Shown in pieces: positions 16,689-25,739 of a stretch of 64,000 nucleotides of DNA. The notes beneath the pieces are model-generated. The model was not told the origin of the DNA, searched no databases, and saw only the letters and a program-made list of their open reading frames with translations. Numbering within the stretch: position 1 is the stretch's first letter; every line of letters begins with the position of its first letter. The position numbers and the translations under genes are program-made. Source of the DNA: JACDHG01 sp963815295 (GTDB lineage Bacteria; Actinomycetota; Actinomycetes; Propionibacteriales; Nocardioidaceae); the NCBI GenBank assembly GCA_963815295.1, contig CAWFFZ010000001.1:496001-560000 (forward strand). Reading direction: 5' to 3'.

Positions 16689-17366
16689 CTAGCGGGCGCG
16701 GCGCTTGAGGCGTTCGACGTCCATCAAGACGACCGACCGTGCCTCTAGCCGGAGCCATCCCCGCGACGCGAAGTCGGCGAGCGCCTTGTTGACGGTCTCG
16801 CGAGAGGCGCCGACGAGCTGGGCGAGCTCCTCCTGGGTGAGGTCGTGGTGGACGTGGACGCCGTCGTCGGCGACCCGTCCGAACCGCGAGGAGAGGTCGA
16901 GCAGAGCCTTTGCCACCCGGCCGGGTACGTCGGAGAAGACCAGGTCGGCCACCACGTCGTTGGCCTTGCGGAGCCGGGCCGCCAACTGCTCCAACAGGCC
17001 ACGCGCCACCTCTGGCCGCCCGGTGAGCCAGCCGCCGAGCTCGTCGTGGCTGAGGCTCCCCATCGTGCAGTCGGTGACGGCAGTGACGGTCGCGGAGCGC
17101 GGGCCGGGGTCGAACAGCGAGAGCTCCCCGAACATCTGCCCAGGTCCGAGGATCGCGAGCAGGTTTTCCCGCCCGTCGGCTGACGAGCGGCCGAGCTTCA
17201 CCTTGCCCTCGGTGACGACGTACAACCGGTTGCCCTCGTCGCCCTCGTGGAACAGCACCTCGCCGCGTCCGAGCTTGTTTTCGAGCATCGACGCGCCGAG
17301 CGCCTCAGCTGCCTCGTCGTCAAGGCCGCTGAACAACGGGGCTTGTCGCAGCACCTCGGTGTTCAC
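16689..17366 (-). CDS. crp: Crp/Fnr-family cyclic nucleotide-binding regulator
   Basis: A 225-residue transcription factor of the length of M. tuberculosis CRP (Rv3676). The N-terminal cNMP-binding domain has LFHEGDEGNRLYVVTEGKVKLG and a phosphate-binding cassette FGELSLFDPGPRSATVTAV, with the expected Glu and Arg-Ser. A dimer helix is followed by the winged helix: LTQEELAQLVGASRETVNKAL. The GTG at 17366 follows AAGGAGGAG. The gene is divergent from nth across a gap with another 21/22-bp repeat. The frame stays open upstream, but only antisense to nth. Confidence 0.94.
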   Translation of the reverse strand: MNTEVLRQAPLFSGLDDEAAEALGASMLENKLGRGEVLFHEGDEGNRLYVVTEGKVKLGRSSADGRENLLAILGPGQMFGELSLFDPGPRSATVTAVTDCTMGSLSHDELGGWLTGRPEVARGLLEQLAARLRKANDVVADLVFSDVPGRVAKALLDLSSRFGRVADDGVHVHHDLTQEELAQLVGASRETVNKALADFASRGWLRLEARSVVLMDVERLKRRAR

Positions 17367-17460
17367 GCATCTCCTCCTTGTCGCCGCCCCGACCCGGGCG
17401 TGGTCCGGGTCACAGTCTGACGTATCGGCGTCGCAGGGTCCACGCCGCGGCCGGAGGGGC

Positions 17461-17525
17461 AGTTGGCGACTCGGGGGCGAGAGTTGGCGACTCGGAGGGC
17501 GGGAGTTGGCGATTCGACTAGCCCG
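17461..17525. repeat. 21/22-bp direct repeats, locus B (3 units)
   Basis: Three copies of AGTTGGCGACTCGG.. begin at 17461, 17482 and 17504, i.e. spaced 21 and 22 bp. The third is degenerate (GATTCG). The sequence differs from locus A but the spacing is the same. They lie in the divergent crp-nth gap, close to the nth start, so they could affect either promoter. Confidence 0.85.
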
Positions 17526-17537
17526 TAGGCTGAGCAC

Positions 17538-18260
17538 ATGTCTCGGGGCGTCACCGCGGATGCGGAGCAAAGCCGCACAAAGCTCGTGCGTAGGGCCCGC
17601 AAAATGAACCGGATGCTCGCCGAGACCTATCCCGACGCCCGCTGCGAGCTCGACTTCACGTCCCCCTGGCAGCTCCTCATCGTCACCGTCTTGTCCGCCC
17701 AGACGACGGACAAGCGGGTCAACGCGGTGAGCCCCGCTCTGTTCGACCGCTATCCGGGGCCCGCCGAGCTGGCCGCCGCCGACCCGGCCGACGTCGAGCA
17801 GATCATCGAACCGACCGGGTTCTTCCGGGCGAAGACCGCGTCGACAATGAAGCTCGCGGCCGCCGTCATGGAGCACTTCGGCGGCGAGGTCCCGGGCCGC
17901 CTCGACCAGCTCGTCACATTGCCAGGAGTTGGCCGCAAGACCGCCAACGTCGTACTGGGCAACGCGTTCGGCGTCCCCGGCATCACGGTCGACACCCACT
18001 TTGGCCGCCTCGTCCGCCGATTCGGCTGGAGCAAGGAGACCGACCCGGTCAAGGTCGAGCACGAGGTCGGCGCGCTGTTTCCGAAGCGCGACTGGACCAT
18101 GCTCAGCCACCACTTGATCTGGCATGGCAGACGGCGTTGCCACGCGCGCAACCCTGCCTGTGGCGCGTGCCCGCTGGCCAGGTTATGTCCGTCGTACGGC
18201 GAAGGGCCCACCGACCCCGAGGTCGCCGCCAAGCTCGTCCGCACCGAGGGGCGGGCGTGA
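17538..18260 (+). CDS. nth: Endonuclease III (DNA glycosylase/AP lyase)
   Basis: A base-excision repair enzyme that removes oxidised pyrimidines and nicks AP sites. The 240-residue protein has the helix-hairpin-helix LPGVGRKTANVVL with catalytic lysine K134, and catalytic aspartate D152 in VDTHFGRL. The C-terminal [4Fe-4S] cluster is C-X6-C-X2-C-X5-C (CHARNPACGACPLARLC). The stop overlaps the next gene (GTGA), starting a four-gene run nth - thioredoxin-like - Nudix - marP that is also seen in mycobacteria. Confidence 0.96.
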   Translation: MSRGVTADAEQSRTKLVRRARKMNRMLAETYPDARCELDFTSPWQLLIVTVLSAQTTDKRVNAVSPALFDRYPGPAELAAADPADVEQIIEPTGFFRAKTASTMKLAAAVMEHFGGEVPGRLDQLVTLPGVGRKTANVVLGNAFGVPGITVDTHFGRLVRRFGWSKETDPVKVEHEVGALFPKRDWTMLSHHLIWHGRRRCHARNPACGACPLARLCPSYGEGPTDPEVAAKLVRTEGRA

Positions 18261-18901
18261 CGCCAGGCCTCGGGTTGCCGGCTCTCGTCATCTGCGCGGC
18301 GCTCGTTGGCGGCTGCTCGGCCAACACGCCAAACCCCAAAGCGACCTACACGTTCGACCCGTCGGATGCTCCGGTCCAGGTCGACAGCGCCGAGCTGCGT
18401 CAGCAGAAGGCCCAGGCGGGCATCGACGACTGCCCACCGACGTCCGACGTAGCCACAGTCGACGGTGGCCTCCCCGACATCACGTTGCCCTGCCTCGGCG
18501 GTGGTCGTGACGTGCGCCTGGCGGGCCTGCGCGAGGCCCCGACCGTGATCAACTTCTGGGCCCAGACGTGCGGCCCGTGCCGCACCGAGACACCATTCTT
18601 CCAACGACTGCACGAGCTCGCGGGCGAAGAGGTGGAGGTGATCGGCGTCGACTGGCAGGACTCGCGGCCCGGCTACGCACTCGCCTTCGCCGACGAGCTG
18701 GGACTGACCTACCCGCAGACGGCCGATCCTGAGGCCGCCACCAGGGCACCGATGCGCATCGCCGCCCTCCCGGTCACGTTCTTCGTCGGCGAAGACGGCG
18801 TTGTCGAGCACACCGAGTACGGCGCCATCGACTCGCTCGCCGACCTGGCCGGGCTGATCGAGGAGCACCTCGGCGTTCGGCTCGACCTGGACGCCGCGTG
18901 A
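18257..18901 (+). CDS. Thioredoxin-like lipoprotein (TlpA/ResA type)
   Basis: A 214-residue exported thiol-disulfide oxidoreductase. A short signal peptide ends in the lipobox LVGGC, so the protein is probably lipid-anchored outside the membrane. The thioredoxin domain starts near residue 75; its active site is FWAQTCGPCRTETPFF (CGPC), and the cis-Pro loop is ALPVTFFV. Such proteins reduce cytochrome c apoproteins or other envelope thiols; the target here is unknown. The GTG at 18257 overlaps the nth stop and the 3' end overlaps the Nudix gene. Confidence 0.91.
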   Translation: MTPGLGLPALVICAALVGGCSANTPNPKATYTFDPSDAPVQVDSAELRQQKAQAGIDDCPPTSDVATVDGGLPDITLPCLGGGRDVRLAGLREAPTVINFWAQTCGPCRTETPFFQRLHELAGEEVEVIGVDWQDSRPGYALAFADELGLTYPQTADPEAATRAPMRIAALPVTFFVGEDGVVEHTEYGAIDSLADLAGLIEEHLGVRLDLDAA

Positions 18902-19596
18902 CCCGCGAGTCCGTGGTCATGCCCGCATGGCTGCAGCCACTCGCGGCGGCCGCACGACACGTCCAAGAGGGAGACCTGACCCGGCTGACCCCACCTCCGG
19001 GCACAGACGCGCGACCCGCCTCGGTGCTCATGCTCTTCGGCGGGGACCACGATGCCGAAGACACTCGCCACGTGCTCCTGCTCGAACGCGCACACGACAT
19101 GCGGTCGCACGCCGGGCAGGTGGCGTTCCCCGGAGGCGTGCAGGACCCCGACGACGCCGACGAGGTCGCTGCTGCCCTGCGTGAGGCCGAGGAGGAGACG
19201 GGCGTCGACCCGAGCGGCGTCGAGGTGATCGCCACGCTGCCGCAGCTGTGGTTGCCGCCCAGCAACTTCTCGGTGACACCGGTAGTTGCTTGGTGGCGCC
19301 GTCCCTGTCGGGTCCACGCCGTCGACGCAGCCGAGACAGCGTCGGTACACACGATCCGGTTGGCCGATCTGCTCGACCCGGCCAACCGGCTGACGATGCG
19401 CCACCCGTCGGGCTATCACGGTCCGGCTTTCCAGGTGGCTGGCCTTGTCGTCTGGGGCTTCACGGCACACCTGTTGTCGCGGGTGTTCGGTGTCGCCGGC
19501 TGGGAGAGGCCGTGGGACACGTCGCGAGTCGAGGACCTGCCCGAGGACCTCGTGGCGCTCGCCCGTGATCCGCAGCGCGACGAGGTTGAGCCGTGA
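18898..19596 (+). CDS. Nudix hydrolase, CoA-pyrophosphatase type
   Basis: A 232-residue Nudix protein. AGQVAFPGG followed by the Nudix box LREAEEETGVDP fits the CoA-diphosphatase group (NudL/Pcd1-like), whose extra motif LLxxR..xxxAGQVAFPGG is visible as LLERAHDMRSHAGQVAFPGG. It would hydrolyse CoA or CoA derivatives to 4'-phosphopantetheine and 3',5'-ADP. GTG start and GTGA overlaps tie it to both neighbours. Confidence 0.91.
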   Translation: MTRESVVMPAWLQPLAAAARHVQEGDLTRLTPPPGTDARPASVLMLFGGDHDAEDTRHVLLLERAHDMRSHAGQVAFPGGVQDPDDADEVAAALREAEEETGVDPSGVEVIATLPQLWLPPSNFSVTPVVAWWRRPCRVHAVDAAETASVHTIRLADLLDPANRLTMRHPSGYHGPAFQVAGLVVWGFTAHLLSRVFGVAGWERPWDTSRVEDLPEDLVALARDPQRDEVEP

Positions 19597-20772
19597 ACGC
19601 GCTCGACGTCGTACTCATCATCGCCGTCGTCATGTACGCGCTCTCGGGCTACCAGCAGGGCTTCATCGTCGGCTCCGCGTCGACGATCGGGCTGCTGACC
19701 GGTGGGTTCCTCGGCGTCCAGCTCACGCCAATGCTGCTCGACGGCTTCGACGAGTCGCTCTCGGTCTCCGTCGCCGCGCTGCTGATCGTGCTCGCGTTAG
19801 CGTTCGCTGGGCAGGCTCTCGGTGCCTTGGTCGGCGGGCAGATCCGGAGCCGGGTGACTTGGCAGCCCGCCCGGCTGCTCGACGCGGTGGGTGGGTCGGC
19901 GCTCAGCGTCGTTGCCGTCCTGCTTATCGCGTGGGTGATCGGGGTGGCGGTGAGTGGCGCTCAGATGAGCACGGTCAACAAGGAGGTGCGGGCCTCGGTC
20001 ATTCTCGGGGCGGTCGACGACGCCTTGCCTGGAGGGTCAGACCGCGTCCTAGCGGCGTTCAACGCACTCGTCGACGCATCCCGCTTCCCGCGTTACCTCG
20101 ACCCCTTCACCCCCGAGCAGATCAAGGACGTCGAGCCGCCGTCGAGCGCCGTCGCCCGACGGCCTGGCGTGGCCGCGGCAGCCGGCAGCGTGGTCAAGAT
20201 CCTCGGCTCGGCCACCGCCTGCGACCGCACCGTCGAGGGCAGTGGGTTCGTCTACGCGCCGCAACGCGTGATGACGAACGCCCACGTCGTGGCCGGTGGC
20301 TCGTCGCCGGTGGTCCGGGTGGGCGACAGCGACCTCGAGTCACGGGTCGTCTACTACGACTCCGACATGGACGTGGCGGTCCTCCACGTGCCGGACCTCG
20401 AAGCACCTGCGCTCCGCTTCCAGGATCAGGCCCGCACGGGAGACTCCGCCGCCGTGCTGGGCTACCCGGAGAACGGGCCGTACGACGTCCAGCCGGCGCG
20501 GGTGCGCGACGAGCAGACGATGCGCAGCCCCAACATCTACGGCGACGACACCGTCACGCCGCGAGGCCTACTCGATCTACTCGGACGTCCGGCAAGGCAA
20601 CTCGGGCGGTCCGCTCGTCAACATCAGTGGTGACGTGATCGGAGTGATCTTCGCGGCGTCGGTGACCGACGAAAACACCGGCTACGCGCTCACCGCCGAG
20701 CAGGTCTCGGAGGCTGCCGACGGCGGCAACACCGCAACAGAACCGGTCTCTACCGGTGACTGCGCTCTCTAG
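19593..20772 (+). pseudogene. marP: MarP-like membrane serine protease with an apparent frameshift
   Basis: Related to MarP (Rv3671c), a periplasmic trypsin-like protease anchored by several transmembrane helices and needed for acid resistance in M. tuberculosis. Four hydrophobic segments fill residues 1-120; the protease domain follows with H231 (MTNAHVVAGG) and D260 (DSDMDVAVLHV). The first frame then ends at 20633 without the catalytic serine. The next frame reads YSIYSDVRQGNSGGPLVN, with the Ser codon at 20602, and runs to 20772. One extra C near 20559 (ACGCCGCGAGG against expected ACGCGCGAGG) explains it. It is either an assembly error or a broken gene; the rest is intact. Confidence 0.88.
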
Positions 20773-21626
20773 TCGCCGCGTCTGAGAGCCAACGCACCAG
20801 TGCCGTTGTCACATCTGCGGGCGACTCCTCGTGCGGGAAGTGCCCGGCGCCAGCGACGCGCACCGTCTCGCAGGACGCTGTCACATGTCGCGCCGCGGCC
20901 GCGATGGCCTTACCACTCAGCACCGGGTCCTCGGCGCCGACGACCTGCAGCACGGGTACGTCGATCGGGCGCCTCAGCAGGGCCGCAAACGCCCGGCCGT
21001 CAGCCCGCACCCGCGACCTGAACAGCCACCGGTGGTACTCCAGTGCGCAGTGTGGCGAGGGCCAGACGCCGAGCGCATCACCGTAGGTCGCCACCTCCGC
21101 CGCCGACGGGAACGACGACGTGGGGCCCGACCAGGCTGACAGGTGTCGGGCGATGTAGTCGCCGCGCATGATCGCCCGCTCCGGCAGCCACGGACATTGC
21201 ATGGCGAGCATGTGCAGCAGTGCGGGGCGTCTCCCTCGCCCGAGCCGCAGCATCTCGGTGGGATGCGGGGCCGAGATCGCCGCAAGGGCTCCCACGCAAT
21301 CGGGCTGGGCTACGGCGGCGGCCCAAGCGACGTACCCGCCCCACCCGTGTCCGATGACTACGGCTCGGCGTGCCCCGAGAGTTCTGATGACGCCCGCGAC
21401 GTCAGCCGCGAGCGTCTGGGCGTCGTAGCCGTTGGGTGTCTTGTCGCTGCCGCCGTAGCCGCGCATGTCCATGGCCACGGCCCGGTAGCCGGCCGCCGCG
21501 ACAGCGGGTAGCTGATGCCGCCACGCCCACCAGTTCTCTGGGAAGCCATGCAGGAAGAGCACGAGCGTGGCCGGTGCCGACGTCAGCGACACGGAATCGT
21601 GCCCCGTTGGCGGCGACGTGACTCAT
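20750..21626 (-). pseudogene. EphE-like alpha/beta hydrolase with an apparent frameshift
   Basis: Epoxide-hydrolase-like alpha/beta hydrolase. The long frame (20750-21592, 280 residues) has FLHGFPENWWAWRHQLP, DMRGYGGSDK, the elbow GHGWGGYVAW (nucleophile position Gly-Trp-Gly rather than Asp, which needs checking) and a C-terminal AGAGHFPHEE His. The expected family N-terminus, VAANGARFRVADVGTG, is encoded upstream in another frame from an ATG at 21626. One extra base near 21585 (or two missing) would join them. Alternatively translation starts at GTG 21592 and lacks the first beta-strand. The 3' end overlaps marP by 23 bp, convergent. Confidence 0.8.
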
Positions 21627-21675
21627 TCGCCAGGGCGCGTCGTCAGCCGGGGATGAGCCCACCGGCACCTATGGG

Positions 21676-22080
21676 TCAACCTCGCTTGAGCACCTGCTTG
21701 TTGCTCTTCATCGCGGCCATGGTCTGCTCTGGTGCCTTGACCTGCTTGAACTTCTTCACGCCGACCAACCCCAGCAGAGCCACGACGAGCATGTAGACGC
21801 CGAAGACGATCAGGAATGCGGTCGCTGTGCCTGCGAACCACCAGTCCAGGAACAGCGCGAACGCGATCGACACCATGATGATCGCCAGGACAGCGAAGAA
21901 GGCCGCAGCCACGAACAACGCAGCCCCGAGTCCGCCGGCCTTGGCGCTGAACTTCAGCTCGGTCTTGGCGAGCTGGATCTCGCTGTGAATCAGTGATGAG
22001 AAGTCGCGCGTGGTGTCGGCGACGAGACGACCGATCGTCGGCTCATCGTCCGGCGCTGGCCCCGGCTTCGTGGTCGTCAT
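21676..22080 (-). CDS. Holin-like small membrane protein
   Basis: A 134-residue protein of the actinobacterial phage-holin family (Rv3669-like). A soluble amphipathic N-terminus contains FSSLIHSEIQLAKTELKFSAK. Two transmembrane helices follow (about 50-75 and 82-107), then a basic tail. The same gene sits beside ephE and marP in M. tuberculosis (from memory), so this is a housekeeping gene, not a prophage relic. Its function is unknown. Confidence 0.85.
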   Translation of the reverse strand: MTTTKPGPAPDDEPTIGRLVADTTRDFSSLIHSEIQLAKTELKFSAKAGGLGAALFVAAAFFAVLAIIMVSIAFALFLDWWFAGTATAFLIVFGVYMLVVALLGLVGVKKFKQVKAPEQTMAAMKSNKQVLKRG

Positions 22081-22143
22081 CGGTGTCCTCTCATCGCTAC
22101 GACCGGTGGCGCCGGTCCCGTTCGACAGGGAAACCCTACGGCG

Positions 22144-23376
22144 TCAACCCCTGTCCCGCGATCGATGGTGGGCGTTGCGGCGTCGCAGTATGACGGCTGC
22201 CACGAGCCCAGACACTAGCGACCCCGTCAGCACCGCTGCCTTCGCGGCCTCCGTCTGCACGTCGTCGAATGCGAGCTCGGCGATGAGCAACGACACCGTG
22301 AACCCAACCCCTGACAGCGTTGCAATGCCGACGACATCGCGCCAGACGATGTCGTCGGCGAGCTCAGCACGGGTCGCAGCCGTCACGAGCCAGGCGCCTG
22401 CGAGGACCCCGATCGACTTGCCAACGAAGAGACCGAGCGCGATACCGATGAAGATGGGGTCGCTCAACATGTCGATGCCCGTCGTCGTGACAGCGACCCC
22501 GGCAGAGGTCAGGGCGAAGAACGGCACGATGAGTCCCGCTGACAGCGGGCGCAGCTGGTGATCCAGCCGCTCCGCGGGAGAGTCCACCTCATGCTGGTCG
22601 GGCCTGACCCGGGTGAGCAGGCCGAGCGCGACACCCGCGATCGTGGCATGGATACCGCCCTCGTAAACGAGCCACCAGCAAGCGACGGCCAGTGGGACGT
22701 AGATCGGCCAGCCCACCACCCGCGACCGCTGCAGCACGGCATACAGGAAGAGCAGAGCAGCGGCCCCGGCGAGCGGCAGCAGCGCGATGCTGCTGGTGAA
22801 CACGAATGCGATGACAAGGATGGCGCCGAGGTCGTCGACCACCGCCAGTGTCAGCAGGAATGCCCGCAACGACGCTGGCAGCGAACGGCCCACGACGGCC
22901 AACACAGCCAAAGCGAACGCGATGTCGGTGGCCATCGGAACCGCCCAGCCGCCCAGGTCCCCGCTTGGCGAGACCGCGTTGACTGCCAGGTAGATGCACG
23001 CCGGGACGACCATCCCGCCCAGCGCCGCCGACACCGGGACAAGGGCGTCGGCCGGGTTGGCCAGGCTGCCCACCGTCAGTTCCCGCTTCAGCTCGAGCCC
23101 GGCGATGAAGAAGAAGATGGCAAGACCAGCTTCGGCTGCCCAGTGCTCGATCGTCAGCGGTCCGAGCTCGAAATGGATGAAGGACGTGTAGGCGTCTCCC
23201 CAGGGCGAGTTCGCCCAGACGAGGGCGATGACGCCGGTCGCCAACAGGAGTGCGCCGCCGACGGTCTCCTGCCGCAGCATGTCGGCGACGACCTTGGCTT
23301 CGTGCGCACCGGGCGCCGACCACACCTGCCGCCGGCTCGGTGTTGCCGGCGGTTGCGGAGGGCTCGGTGGTGGCAC
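22144..23376 (-). CDS. nhaA: Na+/H+ antiporter NhaA
   Basis: A 410-residue integral membrane protein that exports sodium in exchange for protons and regulates pH. Eleven to twelve hydrophobic segments are visible. Family signatures include FFFIAGLELKREL, the discontinuous-helix region ATDIAFALAVLAVVGRSLP, and the paired aspartates in TLAVVDDLGAILVIA that bind the ion. The first about 25 residues (PPPSPPQPP) are a proline-rich extension of doubtful value; the true start may be slightly later. Its 5' end faces a 22-bp repeat cluster. Confidence 0.94.
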   Translation of the reverse strand: MPPPSPPQPPATPSRRQVWSAPGAHEAKVVADMLRQETVGGALLLATGVIALVWANSPWGDAYTSFIHFELGPLTIEHWAAEAGLAIFFFIAGLELKRELTVGSLANPADALVPVSAALGGMVVPACIYLAVNAVSPSGDLGGWAVPMATDIAFALAVLAVVGRSLPASLRAFLLTLAVVDDLGAILVIAFVFTSSIALLPLAGAAALLFLYAVLQRSRVVGWPIYVPLAVACWWLVYEGGIHATIAGVALGLLTRVRPDQHEVDSPAERLDHQLRPLSAGLIVPFFALTSAGVAVTTTGIDMLSDPIFIGIALGLFVGKSIGVLAGAWLVTAATRAELADDIVWRDVVGIATLSGVGFTVSLLIAELAFDDVQTEAAKAAVLTGSLVSGLVAAVILRRRNAHHRSRDRG

Positions 23377-23394
23377 GGTTCCCTCTCACGTTCC

Positions 23395-23456
23395 GTTGAC
23401 CCGTCAGGTTTGGTCCGTTGACCCGTCAATTCTGGTCTATTGACCCGTCAATCCTG
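23395..23456. repeat. 22-bp direct repeats, locus D (3 units)
   Basis: Three copies of (G/A)TTGACCCGTCA.TT.TGGTC. start at 23395, 23417 and 23439, exactly 22 bp apart. The unit is the reverse complement of the locus A and locus C consensus. A REP-like 19-bp motif follows directly. The block fills the gap between nhaA and acs. Confidence 0.93.
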
Positions 23457-23459
23457 GCT

Positions 23460-23478
23460 GGTCGAGCTTGTCGAGACC
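23460..23478. repeat. REP-like 19-bp motif, copy 2
   Basis: GGTCGAGCTTGTCGAGACC, identical to 9186-9204. Two copies of CGATCACCGAAGGG follow at 23505 and 23524. It abuts the locus D 22-bp repeats, which suggests that such elements accumulate in the same gaps. Confidence 0.7.
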
Positions 23479-23545
23479 ACGGAGACCCCTGACCTCGACG
23501 GGCTCGATCACCGAAGGGTTAGCCGATCACCGAAGGGCCGCTGGG

Positions 23546-25540
23546 TCAGTCGTCTTCGCCTTTGCCCTTCGACAGGTTCTCCTTGATGAGGTCCATCACC
23601 GACGAGTCCGCCAGCGTGGTCGCGTCACCGGTCTCTCGGTTCTCGGCCACGTCCCGCAGGAGCCGCCGCATGATCTTGCCTGACCGTGTCTTGGGTAGCT
23701 CGGGCACGACCATGATCGACTTCGGCTTCGCGATCGCGCCGATCTCCTTCGCGACATGGGCACGCAGCTCGGCCACCACATCGGCGCCCCCGTCACCTGC
23801 GCTCTCCCGCAAGATCACAAAGGCGACGACGGCCTGGCCGGTCGTCTCGTCCTTGGCGCCAACCACGGCGGCCTCGGCAACCTTCGGGTGCGACACGAGC
23901 GCCGACTCGATCTCCGTCGTCGAAAGCCGGTGGCCGGACACGTTCATGACGTCGTCGACTCGACCGAGCAGCCAGATGTCACCGTCTTCGTCGAGCTTGG
24001 CGCCGTCGCCGGCGAAGTACCGGCCCGGGTAGCGCGCCCAGTAGGTGTCCTTGAAGCGTTGGTCGTCGCCCCAAATCGTCCGCAGCATCGCCGGCCAGGG
24101 CTCGGTGAGGATGAGGTAGCCGCCTGAACCCGGCTTCACCGCCTCGCCGGTGTCGTCGACGACGAGCGCGTCGACACCGGGGATCGCCTTCATCGCTGAT
24201 CCGGGTTTGCCAGACGTGACTCCCGGCAACGGGCTGATCATGATCATGCCCGTCTCCGTCTGCCACCACGTGTCGACGACCGGGCAGCGGTCTTGGCCGA
24301 TCTCCTTGCGGTACCACATGTAGGCCTCGGGGTTGATCGGCTCACCGACCGAGCCCAGCAGCCGCAGCGACGACAGGTCGAACTTCTCGGGGAACTCCGA
24401 CCCCCACTTCATGAAAGTCCGGATTGCAGTCGGCGCGGTGTAGAAGATCGTTGCCTTGTATTCCTGCACGATCTCCCACCAGCGGCCCTTGTGCGGCGTG
24501 TCGGGGGTGCCTTCGTACATCAGCGAAGTCGTGCCGTTCGCCAGCGGGCCGTAGACGATGTAGGAGTGCCCGGTCACCCAACCGATGTCGGCCGAGCACC
24601 AGTAGACGTCGGTCTCGGGCTTCAGGTCGAAGATCGCCCAGTGCGTGTACGACGTACCGACCAGATAGCCGCCGGTCGTATGGAGGATGCCTTTCGGCTT
24701 GCCCGTGGTGCCGGAGGTGTACATCACGTACAGCGGATGCTCGGCGTCGAAGGCCTCGGCCTCGTGCTCTGTCGACTGCTTGTCGACGACCTCGTGCCAC
24801 CACAGGTCTCGATCGTCATCCCAGGCGATGTCGCTCTGGCCGGTGCGCTTGACGACGAGCACGGAGCGCACGTCGGGGCAGGACTTCACGGCCTCGTCGA
24901 CCGCGGGTTTCAGGGCTGATGCGGCTCCCCGCCGGTAGCCGCCGTCGGCGGTGATGACGACGCGGGCGTCGCAGTCCTGGATCCGGCCGGACAAGGCGTC
25001 GGCCGAGAACCCGCCGAACACGACTGTGTGTGGTGCGCCCAGCCGCGCACACGCCAGCATCGAGATGACAGTCTCGGGGATCATCGGCATGTAGATCGCG
25101 ACGCGGTCGCCGGTCTTGACGCCAAGCTCGATCAGCGCGTTCGTGGCCTTGCAGACCTCGTCCTTCAACTCGGAATACGTGATCGTCCGGGTGTCGTCGG
25201 CCGGCTCACCCACCCAGTGAAAAGCCACCTTGTCGCCGCGGCCGGCCTCGACGTGCCGGTCCAAGCAGTTGTACGCCGCGTTGAGCTTGCCGCCGACATA
25301 CCACTTCGCGAACGGCGGATCGCTCCAGTCGAGCACCTCCGTGAACGGCTCGGCCCAGCTGATCCGTTTGGCCTGCTCGGCCCAGAAGCCCAGCCGGTCT
25401 GCGTCAGCGGCGTCATACGCGTCTGCCTTGACGTTCGCATCAGCCGCGAGCGCGTCGGGTGGGTCGAAGTGACGTTCCTCCCGGGACAGGTTGGAGAGCG
25501 TCTCGCCGCTTGCGCTGGTGGGGTTTTCGTCGTTGGTCAC
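23546..25540 (-). CDS. acs: Acetyl-CoA synthetase
   Basis: This enzyme turns acetate, ATP and CoA into acetyl-CoA via acetyl-AMP. The 664-residue protein has the AMP-binding P-loop YTSGTTGKPKGI, the adenylation motif WWQTETGMIMISP, the GRVDDVMNVSGHRLSTTEIE hinge region and the C-terminal PKTRSGKIMRRLLR with the catalytic/acetylatable lysine. A GTG at 25540 after GAGGTGAGTGTT is preferred to the longer open frame. Downstream of the paired symporter genes, it forms an acetate uptake-and-activation block, as Rv3667 does without symporters. Confidence 0.95.
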   Translation of the reverse strand: MTNDENPTSASGETLSNLSREERHFDPPDALAADANVKADAYDAADADRLGFWAEQAKRISWAEPFTEVLDWSDPPFAKWYVGGKLNAAYNCLDRHVEAGRGDKVAFHWVGEPADDTRTITYSELKDEVCKATNALIELGVKTGDRVAIYMPMIPETVISMLACARLGAPHTVVFGGFSADALSGRIQDCDARVVITADGGYRRGAASALKPAVDEAVKSCPDVRSVLVVKRTGQSDIAWDDDRDLWWHEVVDKQSTEHEAEAFDAEHPLYVMYTSGTTGKPKGILHTTGGYLVGTSYTHWAIFDLKPETDVYWCSADIGWVTGHSYIVYGPLANGTTSLMYEGTPDTPHKGRWWEIVQEYKATIFYTAPTAIRTFMKWGSEFPEKFDLSSLRLLGSVGEPINPEAYMWYRKEIGQDRCPVVDTWWQTETGMIMISPLPGVTSGKPGSAMKAIPGVDALVVDDTGEAVKPGSGGYLILTEPWPAMLRTIWGDDQRFKDTYWARYPGRYFAGDGAKLDEDGDIWLLGRVDDVMNVSGHRLSTTEIESALVSHPKVAEAAVVGAKDETTGQAVVAFVILRESAGDGGADVVAELRAHVAKEIGAIAKPKSIMVVPELPKTRSGKIMRRLLRDVAENRETGDATTLADSSVMDLIKENLSKGKGEDD

Positions 25541-25655
25541 AACACTCACCTCAGCATGTCGGCGGTTGCGGGGCAACCGCTGTCGGACGGTTCCGCGCAG
25601 ACTTGGCGGGAGTCTCGCGCGGCGCGGCCGCTCCTCCCCCGATCGGACTGTCGTG

Positions 25656-25701
25656 ATGGGCGGGTGTGCGCGGGTGAGGCCTCGGACGCACACCCGCCCA
25701 T
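25656..25701 (-). terminator. Strong terminator hairpin between actP and acs
   Basis: Perfect 15-bp arms ATGGGCGGGTGTGCG and CGCACACCCGCCCAT around a 16-base loop. It lies just downstream of the symporter gene and before acs, and should limit read-through, giving acs its own promoter in 25541-25655. A smaller hairpin (CGGTTGC/GCAACCG) is seen near 25565-25582. Confidence 0.85.
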
Positions 25702-25739
25702 GTCGTGGGTGCTTACGACAGCTGACAGATCGGCGATGG

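Noticed and set aside
17367..18143. N-terminal extension of the Crp frame
   Set aside because: It is antisense to nth; the GTG at 17366 has a strong ribosome site and gives the family length.
21676..22080. Prophage lysis gene
   Set aside because: The holin-like protein sits in a conserved housekeeping neighbourhood and no other phage genes are near.
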